The notes beneath the pieces are model-generated. The model was not told the DNA's origin, made no database searches, and saw nothing but the letters and a program-made list of their open reading frames with translations. Below are positions 7,201 through 15,870 of a stretch of 64,000 nucleotides of DNA, one piece after another; position 1 is the first letter of the stretch; every line of letters starts with the position of its first letter. Origin of the DNA: Notospermus geniculatus (lineage: Eukaryota; Nemertea; Pilidiophora; Heteronemertea; Lineidae); the NCBI GenBank assembly GCA_002633025.1, contig NMRB01000292.1, forward strand, positions 127,720-191,719, read 5' to 3'. Position numbers and translations under genes: made by a program.

Positions 7201-10190
7201 GATCTAATTAAATCCAACAAGAGGATGCAAGTCATGTGATGACTTCGTCAACGCAATGACTTTGAATATCAATGGTTGTTTTCAATTAGGTTTCTTAACG
7301 AGCGATGGAAGGAATTGTTTCAGAGATTCAAGTGCTGAGAATGTCAAACAAGAATCTGAAGTGGTACGCTGGTTTTTGTTGTGAGAAGTTTGAAGAGACT
7401 GGAAGCCGCGTACGACCTTCTCGGAATACAACATATTGTGACTGCTCAGGGAGGTCTTAAGTTTAATATCACTTTAATAAGAATGCACACTCAAAAACCG
7501 CCACCAAAGTTTCATGCAAGTACAGAACATGAACACTTAAAGCTACACTGTGTTAAATTCAGAAAATCCTTACGTCCTCTGACGTTAGTGTAGGGTAAAA
7601 TCACTCTATCTGAATACATTAGCGCTCTGCATACAGTTTTTACAATGCGTGCTAAAAACAAGGTCTTTGAAGCGGACCCCTTCAGGGCACCAATCAGGAG
7701 AATTTTCTTTTGTATTCGTCCGTCAGAACTTTGCTGCCATCTTTTGGCAAAAAATGCAACTGACTCCTCCTATTATGAAGCAGTATGTACAGCGATATAC
7801 AGCGATATACACTACTATATATAGAATAAACTGCAGCACTCATTTTTGACATCTTGATACTCTACCAGCACAAGTTTCCCTCATCCTGTAGGCCCAAGGG
7901 ACATGAGAAACTTCATGTACACCTTCACTCAGAAACACAAAACAGGATTTTCTGCGAGAGTTCCACCCACTCGCCAGACTTTAGCAGGGAAATACTGTCA
8001 TGTTCTCAACTACGGCATTCAGAAAGTTACCGCAAAACTGTAGTCTGTACACATCAAGGCAGCAGACCGAGAAAATAAAGGGTTTGTCGGGTAGTGATGA
8101 AACCGCGGCGAAAAAAAGCGAGAGTGGGTTCAGGCCTTTACAAATTGTAGTTATACAACAAGGAGGCACGTCCACTACAGCAGAAGCAGAGTGAAGCAAG
8201 GCACCATTTACATGACCCTTCAAGGACTCGTAAATCTCACATTCTTGATTCAGAATACATCACAAAATTCACTGAAAAATCTCCAGGTTTTGCTTCATTT
8301 TGAGATAATTTCATCCAAGTCCTTATAGGGTCCATTGACAAGCAAATAAACCAAACACTGACTGGCAATTCAAATAACCAGACCCAACAACAGGGTGTTA
8401 CGTAAACTGACTCTAGAGCCGCTGTGGTCTAGTGGCGCGGTTCTCTGGCTAGTGGTCATGATGTCCCTGGTTCAAACCCCACTGTCAGCGTGAGACTTTG
8501 GGCCGGTCTCTTTGCCTCCCTTGCCTCACACCACTCAGATGACCGGTCAGAAATGCTCAAATTGTAGCGCTGAATGAGCAGCTCATCAGAGTTCTACTGA
8601 AAGGTTTCAGGATAGACTGGTGTTTGTCGATATCAGACTTTATCTGGACTCCAATGAGTGGACAACAACATTTCTTAGTTCGCACCCTGTAGAATATACT
8701 GTATCCTGAAGGGTCATTCATTCGCCACCCGTGGTAGGCCTATCTCAAAGGCATGCAAGAAGCGATGTAAGTGAAAGTAAAGTTCAGGAATTCATTCATA
8801 GAATTAATGAGGAGGAAACTGGGTTAAAATGAATTAGGAACTAATAGGAAAACTTAGGAAAAGGTTAAATAACAATGTTAAAATTGATTATTTTCAACAT
8901 GTAAAACTATTTTGAAGAATATTTTTGAGATAAATGAATAAACTAATTAGTAAGAACAGAAGCGGGGCTGATTATAAGAATTGCCAAATGAACAAAAAGT
9001 CTGATTACATCATTTTCTATATCTGTAGCAGGAGGGCGGCTGAATATTGTCCAGTCTCGAAGCTGTGGAAGGGATACAGAAGAAATTAGTGAAAATCTCG
9101 ATAGGTGCAGACAACAATGACAAGAAGTGCTGAGAATCCGTCAAAATTTAAGACAGGAATCTGTCACCGGCGACATCATTCACCGAAACCCCAAACGGAA
9201 GATTCTGAAATGTACAACCTCTTAATGTACTAGAGTTGACTGGTACCTTCAACACTTCATGTCAACACAACATCAACACACACCACAACAACATGTGACA
9301 CAAAATAACAGTGAAATCATAGAGATAAACCCAGCAGCACACCAGGCGATATCGCAAGTGATCTAGTCGCCAGACAAGGCAATATAGGCTTTGGTATTGT
9401 TTGATATTGGGCGAACATAGCTGGCGAGAGGATTCCACGCATCACTGTCCAACGCACACCTGCAGTAAGCAGCTGATTTTGGTCGGTGGCGACCAGATCG
9501 CTTGCAATATCTCCTGGTGCGCTGGAGCTTTCAGGATAGACACACAGACAAGGAGAGACAGAGAATGTATCTCGTGGAAGGTCACTAGAAATAGAAGTCT
9601 TCAATTCCCTAATCACTGGAGGCACATTGAGGCATACTGAGGATATCAGGGCCTCTTAGCACCTTCCAACATCACAGCCTGCGGAGTTGTGTGCGGTGAT
9701 GAAGGGAACGAGCATAGAATCCTTGATTACCTCAGAGTACCTCAAGCCCTCGCTACGAAAGACTGCAACCATCAAGTTTAAATGAGGGAGGTCACCGAGA
9801 AATGCATATTCTGTTGTCCATTAGGGTCACTTTACATCAGTAATCAGCACTTATAGCCTTCTCTAAAGGCCTGACGTTTCCATCCAGCGGATTTCACCGC
9901 GGCTTGTGGTGAGCAGAGCATTTTTCACAGGCATTGGGATACTCAACAGGCCTGTATTGTTAAACCATCAAAGGATTATCCAAACCCTGTGAAAACGACA
10001 CCGCTCGCCATAAACCGCGGCGGAATCCGCTGTGGTGGAAAAGGGCTTAAAAATTAGGCTCTATGAGCAACACGGACCAACAAATCTTTGCACTTACCTT
10101 TTTTTTCTTGCGTAAAGAGACTTTAGCACCTTCTGTTGATATCGTGATACACACTTTCTTCTTCTTTATTGCCTTCGCTTTGAACTCATA
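1148..10190 (-). CDS. NOS1AP: NOS1AP/CAPON-like PTB adaptor, partial gene (5 exons)
   Basis: Join of 10098-10190, 6401-6459, 3858-3966, 1715-1853 and 1148-1284 on the minus strand. Each exon has an AG acceptor and a GT donor. Lengths of 93, 59, 109, 139 and 137 nt keep one open frame of 179 codons with phases 0, 2, 0, 1, 0. The product matches the NOS1AP phosphotyrosine-binding domain from about human residue 60 (YEFKAK) through the FEVCHK helix, then a divergent acidic linker. Family knowledge: NOS1AP is a cytosolic adaptor whose PTB domain binds partners such as Dexras1 and Scribble, and whose carboxyl end binds the nNOS PDZ domain. The amino-terminal exons (to the right) and the coiled-coil and PDZ-ligand exons (to the left) are not in the window. 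Identity of the gene is very secure; exact one-to-one orthology is inferred. Confidence 0.95.
1715..1853 (-). CDS. NOS1AP: NOS1AP exon: PTB C-terminal helix and linker start
   Basis: A 139-nt minus-strand exon after acceptor CTTCTTCTCAG. It encodes [21 protein letters not shown], the carboxyl-terminal PTB helix (vertebrate [19 protein letters not shown]). It then diverges into an acidic/basic linker ([19 protein letters not shown], ending ERRT) and stops one base into a codon. The donor is GTACGT, weaker than the consensus but supported by phase: the next exon supplies exactly two bases and stays open. Reading through instead meets an in-frame stop a few codons later, which also supports splicing here. 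Confidence 0.92.
1886..1956 (+). mobile_element. SINE-B fragment (3' part, internally deleted)
   Basis: The tract GAATGAGCAGCTCATCTGAG followed by TTCTACCGTTGTTGACATC and the ATAAACCCAAACTTTTAACT tail matches the 3' half of SINE-B. The tRNA-like head and the AAAGGTTTCAGGATAGACTG block are missing. A hairpin element abuts its tail at 1957. Confidence 0.8.
1957..2034. mobile_element. Palindromic MITE-like hairpin
   Basis: Arms beginning GAAAACGCCGGTT on the left and ending AACCGGCGTTTTC on the right pair over about 33 nt with few mismatches around the short loop ATTCTCGAC. It joins directly to the SINE-B tail, so it probably inserted there. Confidence 0.7.
2573..2632 (-). mobile_element. SINE-D-type tRNA-like head
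   Basis: The minus strand carries a box A-like TTGGTGTAGTGCA, then CTGTCACCTCTGAGG, then a box B-like GGTCCGATCC. The same order recurs at 13163-13232, 32150-32212 and 54818-54880. The body is too diverged to delimit. Confidence 0.55.
2713..2790 (+). repeat. Dispersed repeat, copy 1 (TTTTGAAATTGTGAATTTCG)
   Basis: Shares TTTTGAAATTGTGAATTTCG, GGGCCA and CATTTTTGACTGT in order with 34208-34280 on the same strand. Function and class are unknown. Confidence 0.75.
3450..3614 (+). mobile_element. Short CAG...CTG element (hAT-like MITE), copy b
   Basis: Starts CAGGGGCGGATCCAGGATTT and ends GGATCCATGCACTG, so the termini are imperfect inverted repeats with CAG/CTG ends. The interior (AACATTGAAATCTGC, TTTACAGATTTGTTGG) is shared with 17563-17714 in the opposite orientation and with 33931-34009. 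CAG-type ends suggest hAT relatedness. No clear target duplication is visible. It lies about 240 bp from the 3858-3966 exon. Confidence 0.7.
3858..3966 (-). CDS. NOS1AP: NOS1AP exon: PTB core [14 protein letters not shown]...NVFK
   Basis: A 109-nt minus-strand exon with acceptor CTTTTCAG and donor GTGAGT. The first base completes the Arg codon from the previous exon, then 36 codons begin [16 protein letters not shown], continue [15 protein letters not shown], and end KAYKK in phase 0. This is the most conserved stretch of NOS1AP PTB domains, covering central beta strands and the loop before the carboxyl-terminal helix. The near-complete match to vertebrates, with silent-site differences, points to strong purifying selection. 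A 153-residue plus-strand open frame across this exon is only its antisense. Confidence 0.97.
4129..4233. mobile_element. MITE-3 copy 1 (about 105-bp foldback)
   Basis: The left arm CATCCTCC...TTTTTACCTCGCTCC is mirrored by the right arm GGAGCGAGGTAAGAACCC...GGGAGGATG. The same foldback occurs at 36374-36479. The arms are about 40 nt with a loop of about 25 nt. Confidence 0.75.
4627..4794. mobile_element. Possible CAGGGC...GCCCTG element
   Basis: Begins CAGGGCCGTATTTAGC and ends ACAGCCCTG, with long G and C runs between. The inverted match is only about 8-9 bp and no flanking duplication is seen. An ambiguous base sits at 4784. Confidence 0.35.
5189..5562 (+). repeat. 30-bp minisatellite, about 13 units, DR0 motif in each
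   Basis: Units of the form CTCTGACCTTGACCTCAGCT plus CTCAAGT repeat with a 30-bp period. Unit cores start at 5193, 5221, 5251, then every 30 bp to 5521, and 5549. Nine of 13 carry a perfect TGACCTTGACCT. Because 30 is a multiple of 3, the minus strand stays open and gives an artefactual RSRSERP-type frame. It lies in the NOS1AP intron between the 3858-3966 and 6401-6459 exons. Confidence 0.95.
6095..6325. mobile_element. MITE-2 copy 1 (palindromic)
   Basis: The left arm AAATCGCAACCATAACCTCG, GTCTGAAACTGAATGACGTGA is the reverse complement of the right arm TCACGTCAGATGGTTTC, GAGGTCGTGGTTGCGATTT. Outer arms around AGATCTGC also pair weakly. The same element lies at 16715-16915. Confidence 0.75.
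6401..6459 (-). CDS. NOS1AP: NOS1AP exon: PTB segment ending HPIY(R)
   Basis: A 59-nt minus-strand exon with acceptor TCATTTCAG and donor GTAAGC. It encodes K followed by [18 protein letters not shown], plus two bases (AG) completed by A from the next exon to give Arg. The family pattern is W-x-W-D-E-S-K-x-L-V-M-x-x-P-I-Y-R, so the W-x-WDE and PIYR anchors are conserved. It starts in phase 0 after the 10098-10190 exon and ends in phase 2, as the following exon requires. The short size and exact phase match make chance unlikely. The exon is embedded in repeats: MITE-2 lies immediately to its left. Confidence 0.95.
6729..6882. mobile_element. Palindromic MITE with TTAA-like flank
   Basis: The left arm GCGGCCCATACACGTGCAAT, ATTATTGCACAATATG is mirrored by the right arm CATATTGTGCAATAATATTG, ATCGTGTATGGGACGC. 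The left flank is TTAA and the right is TTTA, which suggests a degraded TTAA target duplication as in piggyBac-type elements. Confidence 0.7.
7618..7665 (+). repeat. Dispersed repeat TACATTAG(C/A)GCTCTGC, copy 1
   Basis: TACATTAGCGCTCTGC, CAGTTTTTACAATGCGTGCT and AAAAC are shared with 19919-19970. The next block (7684-7772) is also repeated, but elsewhere. Confidence 0.6.
7684..7772 (+). repeat. Dispersed repeat, copy 1 (GAATTTTCTTTTGTATT)
   Basis: GCACCAATCA, GAATTTTCTTTTGTATT, GTCCG and AGAACTTTGCTGCCATCTTT are shared in order with 21692-21782 on the same strand. About 90 bp, class unknown. Confidence 0.8.
8416..8652 (+). mobile_element. SINE-B copy
   Basis: A tRNA-like head (GTGGTCTAGTGGCGCGGTT as box A, GGTTCAAACCCC as box B) is followed by TGAGACTTTGGGC, TAGCGCTGAATGAGCAGCTC and AAAGGTTTCAGGATAGACTG. 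The internal GTGTATAAATGGGTACCGG block is degraded. Confidence 0.9.
8653..10097. other. Intron between exons at 6.4 and 10.1 kb, right part
   Basis: Apart from MITE-1 copy a, I see no recognisable element and no additional exon. Confidence 0.5.
9327..9531. mobile_element. MITE-1 copy a
   Basis: Terminal inverted repeats: left AAACCCAGCAGCACACCAGG then CGATATCGCAAGTGATCT; right AGATCGCTTGCAATATC then TCCTGGTGCGCTGGAGCTTT. The interior includes GGCGAGAGGATTCCACGCAT, shared with the other copies at 50.0, 51.8, 55.6, 55.8 and 60.1 kb. Non-autonomous, about 205 bp. Confidence 0.85.
10098..10190 (-). CDS. NOS1AP: NOS1AP exon: PTB strand region YEFKAK...KKKK
   Basis: Read on the minus strand, a pyrimidine-rich acceptor ending TTTTCAG precedes TATGAGTTC, and the exon ends AAAAAAAAG before donor GTAAGTG. 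It encodes 31 codons beginning [18 protein letters not shown] and ending in a basic run RKKKK, phase 0 at both ends. Vertebrate NOS1AP has YEFKAKNIKKKKVSIMVS at the same place, followed by a lysine run. The vertebrate LLLLQ segment that follows the lysines is absent at this junction; I recall that it is alternatively spliced in vertebrates, which fits an exon edge here. This is the first visible exon. The preceding [12 protein letters not shown]-type exon was not found to the right. Confidence 0.95.
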
Positions 10191-10704
10191 CTGAAAAGAG
10201 AAAGAAAGAAACAAATTCAGATTTAGCTTTCAATGATCCATCAGTCGTCACTTTCAGATGTCCTGACGTCTTTCTATAAACCACAGCCACATCCCACGCC
10301 ATATTCCATAACGCCACGACCGTGAAATTAACAGTCACGGCAGGAACATTTACGTGAAACGTGCTCTCCGTATTACTCTGCTAATTAGCTCAGCAAAGCA
10401 GGAACCTTTAATTAACTTTTCCGTCTGATTTACAACCCATCTTCAATCTCGGCTGAATTTTAAGTTAATTAGAAACATTGTCAAGTTGATAAGCGACTTC
10501 ATCATGGTTGCCACACGGCCGATAAAACCACGCCAGCTGTTTCCGCCATGCAAGAGCCAATTTGCAAGTTAGTTTGTCAGTGAATTCTCATGTTGAAAAG
10601 GACTCCAAAATGATCAAAGCCAAGGAGGGTCCAACCAGCTCACCATCGACCGTGCATGGGGTGGTACAAGCTTAAAACCTCTTGACAGGGACAAGAGGGA
10701 CAGA

Positions 10705-10767
10705 AGTACCAGTGGTATAGTGCTGCAATCTCTGATTAGTGCACAGAGGCCTCCGGTTTGAATCCAC
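10705..10767 (+). mobile_element. SINE-D-type tRNA-like head
   Basis: CAGTGGTATAGTGCTGCAAT (box A-like) and CCTCCGGTTTGAATCCAC (box B-like) are about 35 bp apart. The body is not resolved. Confidence 0.5.
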
Positions 10768-10830
10768 TTCTTTATTCCAATAGTAGAACTCTCTGGAAGA
10801 CAGTCATAGAGTCCCTCATGTCATTGCTTG

Positions 10831-11091
10831 AGAAGCCATGACAGACGAGTGGTTATCACGACCCCTAGTGAGCGGTTGATCCCAGGTTCGAATCCATCCC
10901 GGGTCATATGGGATTAATCATCCCTGGCTCTTCACGTCCGTCGCATGGGACAGTAAGCCATGGTGCCTTGTGCCTTTGCAAGGGCAAGTAAAAGACCCCA
11001 TTCAAGTGAGGAACATGAATAGCTTGAGATGGCCTCTTCCATACTTACCAGGGCCAGTAATGCTATGGCTTCGGTCCTGATGGAAAGATAC
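10831..11091 (+). mobile_element. SINE-A copy
   Basis: A tRNA-like head (GAGTGGTTATCACGACC, CCAGGTTCGAATCCA) is followed by the SINE-A body: ATGGGATTAATCATCCCTGG, GCATGGGACAGTAAGCCATG, AAGGGCAAGTAAAAGACCCC, AGCTTGAGATGGCCTCTTCC and the ACCAGGGCC...GGTCCTGATGG tail. Confidence 0.95.
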
Positions 11092-11351
11092 ACTTATAAT
11101 TTCACGGCAAGTTAAGAATACAACGACTAGATACAACTCAGATGAGTACTGAATCCACAACACCTCAGATATGAATTCAGCCACTTCCCCTTTACACGTA
11201 CCACCACTAAGCTTGTCATTTATCTCAAGCAATAGGATGCCAGTCACGAAGGGTTAATGTCCCTATTATTCATCATTATACCACACGCACCCCACACGGC
11301 TCAGGTAATCGTTTATCCAGAATCCCCCCTTGTTGCCGAGTTACAGTCAAT

Positions 11352-11471
11352 CATTCGATAATGACCGCGTCTAATCACTGAAACAGCCACGACAGTAAGC
11401 TTACACAGGGTCATTCCATAATGACCGTCTAATCACTGAAACATAGCCACCACAGTAAGCTTACACAGGGT
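11352..11471 (+). repeat. 60-bp tandem duplication, 2 copies
   Basis: CATTC(G/C)ATAATGACCG...CACAGTAAGCTTACACAGGGT occurs twice in a row with a 60-bp offset and only a few differences. Confidence 0.9.
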
Positions 11472-12065
11472 CAATTCTTACCACCCTCCGCCAACCTGGT
11501 ATGACCTCTGAGCTAATCCCATCAAACGTTTGACATGAAATGACCGACACCGACACATGACGGTCCACGCCGATCCCTTTGTACCATCATTATCACAACA
11601 GAACCAGACGACAACACCACAGATCAAAATAGCCAGGATTACACGGGACACAAATCCTTTAAACCTGAAAAATTTGCAAGAATTATCACGAACAATATGT
11701 GACAAGTTCTCGCATGGCTTGAAAGTTTTGTATCATCAACATCTAAAGAGGGTTACTTCTTGCTCATTCGAGATAAAGGATGATATTTAAACGTGTTATA
11801 TTGGAGCCAAAAGAACATTTGTGGCGCAGCGGACCATAAACCGATTGATCTATTGCCGTAGAAATGGTCCAATCAGCTTCAAATCATATCCGCCGACAGG
11901 GTGGGGCCCCGATTCATCATCTGCTAATCACCCAGCAATTTCTTTCTTTGATCATTTGACAAATCAAAGCAGATAGGTGGCGTCTCGTTTACAGATGGCG
12001 CAAATTGGCTGTGACGGATATCTGGAACAAATGACTCCAGTCACACAACTCGACGTGCGAAATGT

Positions 12066-12396
12066 CATCGGGGATAAATCTAGGCCATTTTGGAGTAGTG
12101 CTCTGCCGTGCCCTAAAAGGGGTGCCACTCTGCCATTTTTAACCCCCAGGAGGCGTGCCCCTTAAAAAAATTTGAGGTCCCACTGCCCCGTACCCTTTGG
12201 CATATGGTCCCTTTTGGTCAGCTCCGAAACTAGCTTAAATTGGCCGTTGACTGGACTTATAGAGGCCTTTTTTAACTCGCAAGCTTCGCAAATTCTTTTA
12301 GTAGAAACATTGCGAATGAAAAGTGCCCTTTTCTCGGTTGAAGTCCCTTTCCACCAAGTTTGCGCCATGCCCACCTGAAATCCTAGACAAACCCTG
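12066..12396. repeat. Dispersed repeat related to CAG-ended element, copy 1
   Basis: Shares GATAAATCTAGGCCATTTT, TTAGTAGAAA, AAGTTTGC and TGCCCAC(C)TGAAATCCTAGA with 61005-61145, which is a shorter version. The right end read on the minus strand (TCTAGGATTTCA) resembles the CAGGGGCGGATCCAGGATTT termini elsewhere. Confidence 0.6.
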
Positions 12397-13162
12397 GTCG
12401 TAATGAACAGCACGTTTATTGGGAACAATCATCGATAGGCAGACTTCAGTCAGTTACGACGACAATCAGACGGCATCCGAACGACTTGTTAGTATATCAT
12501 AGATAAGATCAAACACCACAAACAAGATAATCTAGCGAACATCATGCCATTCAAATGAAGACGATATGCCCCAGACCAATTCTCTGATTCACCGCAGCAT
12601 CGCAATCACATCACGCATCTGTAAATACGCGTAGCTCCAAACGATGATGATCCAATTGCTAGTCGATCTTGCCGAGGAATACGATAGCAACTTGTAATCA
12701 TGGAGTCCCTTTGAAAAAGTCGGCAAAAATTCACGAATCCAGAAAATCTGACGGAGCAATCACCGACAAGGTCAGGCGAGTCATTTCTGATGCTGGCTTC
12801 ACAGTCAGATGATCAAAAGTGGCCTTCTCTTGTTGGCAATCCACCGGTAATTAAGGCCAATCAGGCTGAAGATATCTCATCGCTCACGGCAACCCTGCTG
12901 TTGTCCGCACTGATGGCATGCCTTTTAGTTTAAGTGATAGCTGGGGGGAGAAGACATGGTGTGCCTGACAACTGACACCGACAGAGTGGTGGTCAGACGG
13001 GTCCAAATGAAACATTATGAACTTTCTCTTTTGAACCTAACAACATCAAAGTTTGACCAAATGAAGCGATTGTTAGCCAGGAACAAGCTGCAACTCACAC
13101 TCACAGAGAAACCTATACTGCCGAAGAGGGACACTGCCCTCTCCAACATGAAGAGTCCGTCC

Positions 13163-13232
13163 GACCTAGATACGAACCCACATCCTCAGAGGTGAGAGGT
13201 ATCCACCGTTCCCAGTACACCACTCCAGCACT
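13163..13232 (-). mobile_element. SINE-D-type tRNA-like head
   Basis: The minus strand has AGTGGTGTACTGGGAACGG, CTCTCACCTCTGAGG and GTGGGTTCGTATCTAGG in tRNA box order. Confidence 0.55.
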
Positions 13233-13534
13233 ATAGACCTTTCCAACAAAGATGGTGGCGTACTAGTTCTCCCACATGACGTCGTGGCCATGATGTCGTT
13301 GTCCAAGCTCGTGCTGATCCAGTTGATGTAGTTCTTGACTCAACTCGAGAATGGCAGTCTCGAACGCCGAGAACGCAACCCGTGTGGGGCCAAGAATGTG
13401 TTCTTCTCAACCCTCCACTGAGTGGGGAGTGAGAAGAAGCCGTTCTTGGCCCAACACAGCACGCGTTCTTGGCATTTGAAACTGTCCTTCGCGAGTCAAG
13501 TCAGCAACTACATGAACTGGGTCAGCAGTACGAG

Positions 13535-13905
13535 GTGTGGTCAAGAACGGGGATTCGAATACGCCCCACGAGTGTGGTCAAGAACGAGGATTTGAATACG
13601 CCCCATCGAGTGTGGTCAAGAACGAGGATTCGAATACACCCCACGAGTGTGGTCAAGAATGGGGATTCGAATACGCCCCACGAGTGTGGTCAAGAACGAG
13701 GATTCGAATACGCCCCACAAGTGTGGTCAAGAATGGGGATTCGAATACACCTCACGAGTGTGGTCAAGAACGAGGATTCGAATACGCCCCACGAGTGTGG
13801 TCAAGAATGGGGATTCGAATACACCTCATGAGTGTGGTCAAGAATGGGGATTCGAATACACCCCACGAGTGTGGTCAAGAACGAGGATTCGAATATGCCC
13901 CTCAA
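13535..13905 (+). repeat. 37-bp minisatellite, 10 units
   Basis: Unit GTGTGGTCAAGAACGAGGAT plus TCGAATACGCCCCACGA, period 37 bp (one unit 38). Two variants, AACGAGG and AATGGGG, largely alternate in units 3-8. There are no stops in any plus frame, so several overlapping open frames (WSRTRIRIRP, VVKNEDSNTPHE, CGQEWGFEY) appear. They are one array read in rotation, not proteins. Confidence 0.95.
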
Positions 13906-14144
13906 GTCTATCAATCATACTGAGTTACAAGAGTTAAAGTCATCGATTCCAATCAGGAACAAAATCTTCGTGTCTTCTTTACATCCGTCTATTGATCCTG
14001 GACGGCTTAAGAAACCACAAAACTGTGTCTAGAGGTACCACAGACTGAGTCTTTGTAGGTGTAAACCTATACCACTTAAGGAATCCTTATAGATACTTGT
14101 ATGTCTGGTGGAGAGAACAAAGGACTCAAAAGGAGATTTCTTTA

Positions 14145-14406
14145 CTTAACTTTACACAGCTTCGAAACCTGTTGGGTTTACCGGAGGTATGGAGTCCACA
14201 AGGGGCAACTGTCCACCTGTGTGGGGTACTTTACTTGCCCCGGCGTAGACACTCAGGTACAAGGGAGCAAGGCTTTTAGTCTCATCCGACAGACCCTAAT
14301 CAGTTCACAGCCTTTCTTGAACATGTCCCGGCAGGGATCGAACCCACGCACTGACCCTGACAAGGATTGAAAGTCAAGCATGTCAAACCACTCGACGACC
14401 AGGCCT
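14145..14406 (-). mobile_element. SINE-C copy with class II tRNA-like head
   Basis: On the minus strand a head with GTCGTCGAGTGGTTTGACA, a long variable-arm region and GTGGGTTCGATCCCTGCCG is followed by GTCGGATGAGACTAAAAGCC, CCTTGTACCTGAGTGTCTA and GGGGCAAGTAAAGTACCCC. The long spacer between anticodon arm and box B is typical of Ser/Leu tRNAs. The body is homologous to SINE-A. Confidence 0.8.
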
Positions 14407-14967
14407 TTTGGAGGAGACGAACTCTGGAATGATACTCCTCCATAAGGCTGAAGTATCCCAACATCTGAGTTGATCTGCCCTGATTTTCCTCACCAAGCAT
14501 GAATTTCTACTTCCATCAACAGCAGCAGTAGGTTAAGTTTGTAGGTGGATGACAGGGCCCCTTCTAATTTTCGGTGACACCTGCCCATTTTGATTGCGGA
14601 AGGACCACCACCCTTCAAGAACATCACGAGTCACCCTTGTCTGAAGTGGAGACAAGCTCTTGCAGGTCATAATCAACGTCTTCAGTATAAACTTCCTCCA
14701 CTTTCACATCGAGCGATAATGAACCCGTTGCTCACATCGACTTCAATCAAGAAGACTTTCCCCACAATCTTGGCTGTATCAGCATATTGATCTAAAACTG
14801 GTTAAGAAGCCATGAAACTGTGTCCAAAGATAATGTCAGCTTTGTGAGAATGGAAGGCACACACAGTCGAAGGAAGCCTTACAAAGGTTGGCATGTCTGG
14901 AAATGTGGGTTTTTGTTGCGGCCAACCACTCGATTGTTTTCCTTGGTTTCACGGAGCCCGATCCAGT

Positions 14968-15244
14968 AGGAGCCTTGATAGCCTAGCGGTTGGTTATCAT
15001 GTCTACTGAGTAAGTGGCAGGTCCCAGGTTTGAATCCAGCCCAGGCCATATGGGATTAATCATCCCTGGCTCGTCACATCCTTCGCATGGGATAGTTAGC
15101 CATGGTGCCTTGTGCCTTTGCAAGGGCAAGTAAACGACCCCATCCAAGTGAGGAACATGAGTAGCTTGAGATGGCCTCTTCCATACTTACAGGGCCAATA
15201 AGGCTACGGCTTCGGCCCTGACGGAAAAATCTAATACAAATACT
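14968..15244 (+). mobile_element. SINE-A copy
   Basis: Head GGAGCCTTGATAGCCTAGCG, with box B CAGGTTTGAATCCAG, then the full SINE-A body and the tail GGCCCTGACGGAAAAATCTA with ATACAAATAC. A short GGTT duplication is present in box A. Confidence 0.95.
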
Positions 15245-15345
15245 AGAGCAATGTCGATGGGAAGCCCATCGCATATCTCCCCGCTTTCGACAGGAAGTAT
15301 GGTGACATGGTTATTTTTCCTGTGTCTTTCATATATTGACCCTGG

Positions 15346-15646
15346 CAGTGTTTCCGCCAGAGGGGGGATGGGGGGATGAATCCCCTCCTCAAAAATTTCA
15401 AGGAGGGGATATCCCCCCTCAAGTTTGCAGACTAACCTTTTTCAAATATCACTGTTTTCACTTCAGTAGTGTTTTTCTTTAATTTGTCACATTTCAAATG
15501 CAATTTTCATGCAGAAGGAATTGCATTTTGGAGTGTAAAAAATGACTCTGGAGGCCATTTTTAACCAAACCCCCCCCCCNTCACAATTACTTTAGGAGTA
15601 ATGACCATAAATGTGTTTTTCACATAACGCCCCCTGGTGGAAAGAC
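15346..15646. mobile_element. Possible CAGTGTTTCCGC element
   Basis: Begins CAGTGTTTCCGCCAG, matching the terminus of 61569-61701. A degenerate inverted end CTGGTGGAAAGACA lies near 15634-15646. The interior is C/G-run rich and contains an ambiguous base at 15580. Confidence 0.4.
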
Positions 15647-15744
15647 AGGGAGTTGGATCGAAATTCCAAGAGTGTTGTGCACAAGAGTGGATGAGTACCT
15701 AATACATACTAAAGTTTCAAGCTCCTCCGTTGAACGGTCTAGGA

Positions 15745-15870
15745 GGAGATATCACTTTCGGACGGACGGACAGCCGGACGGCCGGACAGCCGGACGACCG
15801 GACAGCCGGACTGACGGCGGAGGGTAAAACAATATCTCCCCGACTTTTTTCAAAAAGCGGGGAGATAACA
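15745..15870 (+). repeat. GGACGGACAGCC microsatellite and 35-nt hairpin
   Basis: A (GGAC)(GGCC/AGCC) array at 15760-15812 is followed by a hairpin at 15833-15867, with arms TATCTCCCCG and CGGGGAGATA extended by CTTTTT/AAAAAG. A partial ATATCTCCCCGCTTTCGAC also occurs at about 15271-15289. Confidence 0.8.

Larger units (their letters stand above)
6883..8415. other. Intron sequence, mostly unassigned
   Basis: Contains the two dispersed fragments at 7618-7665 and 7684-7772 and a short TACAGCGATA duplication near 7790-7812. No exon is seen. Confidence 0.5.

Noticed and set aside
13469-14032. Overlapping plus-strand frames with WSRTRIRIRP and VVKNEDSNTPHE repeats
   Set aside because: A stop-free 37-bp minisatellite read in rotating frames. 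Three frames are open equally, so none is favoured as coding.
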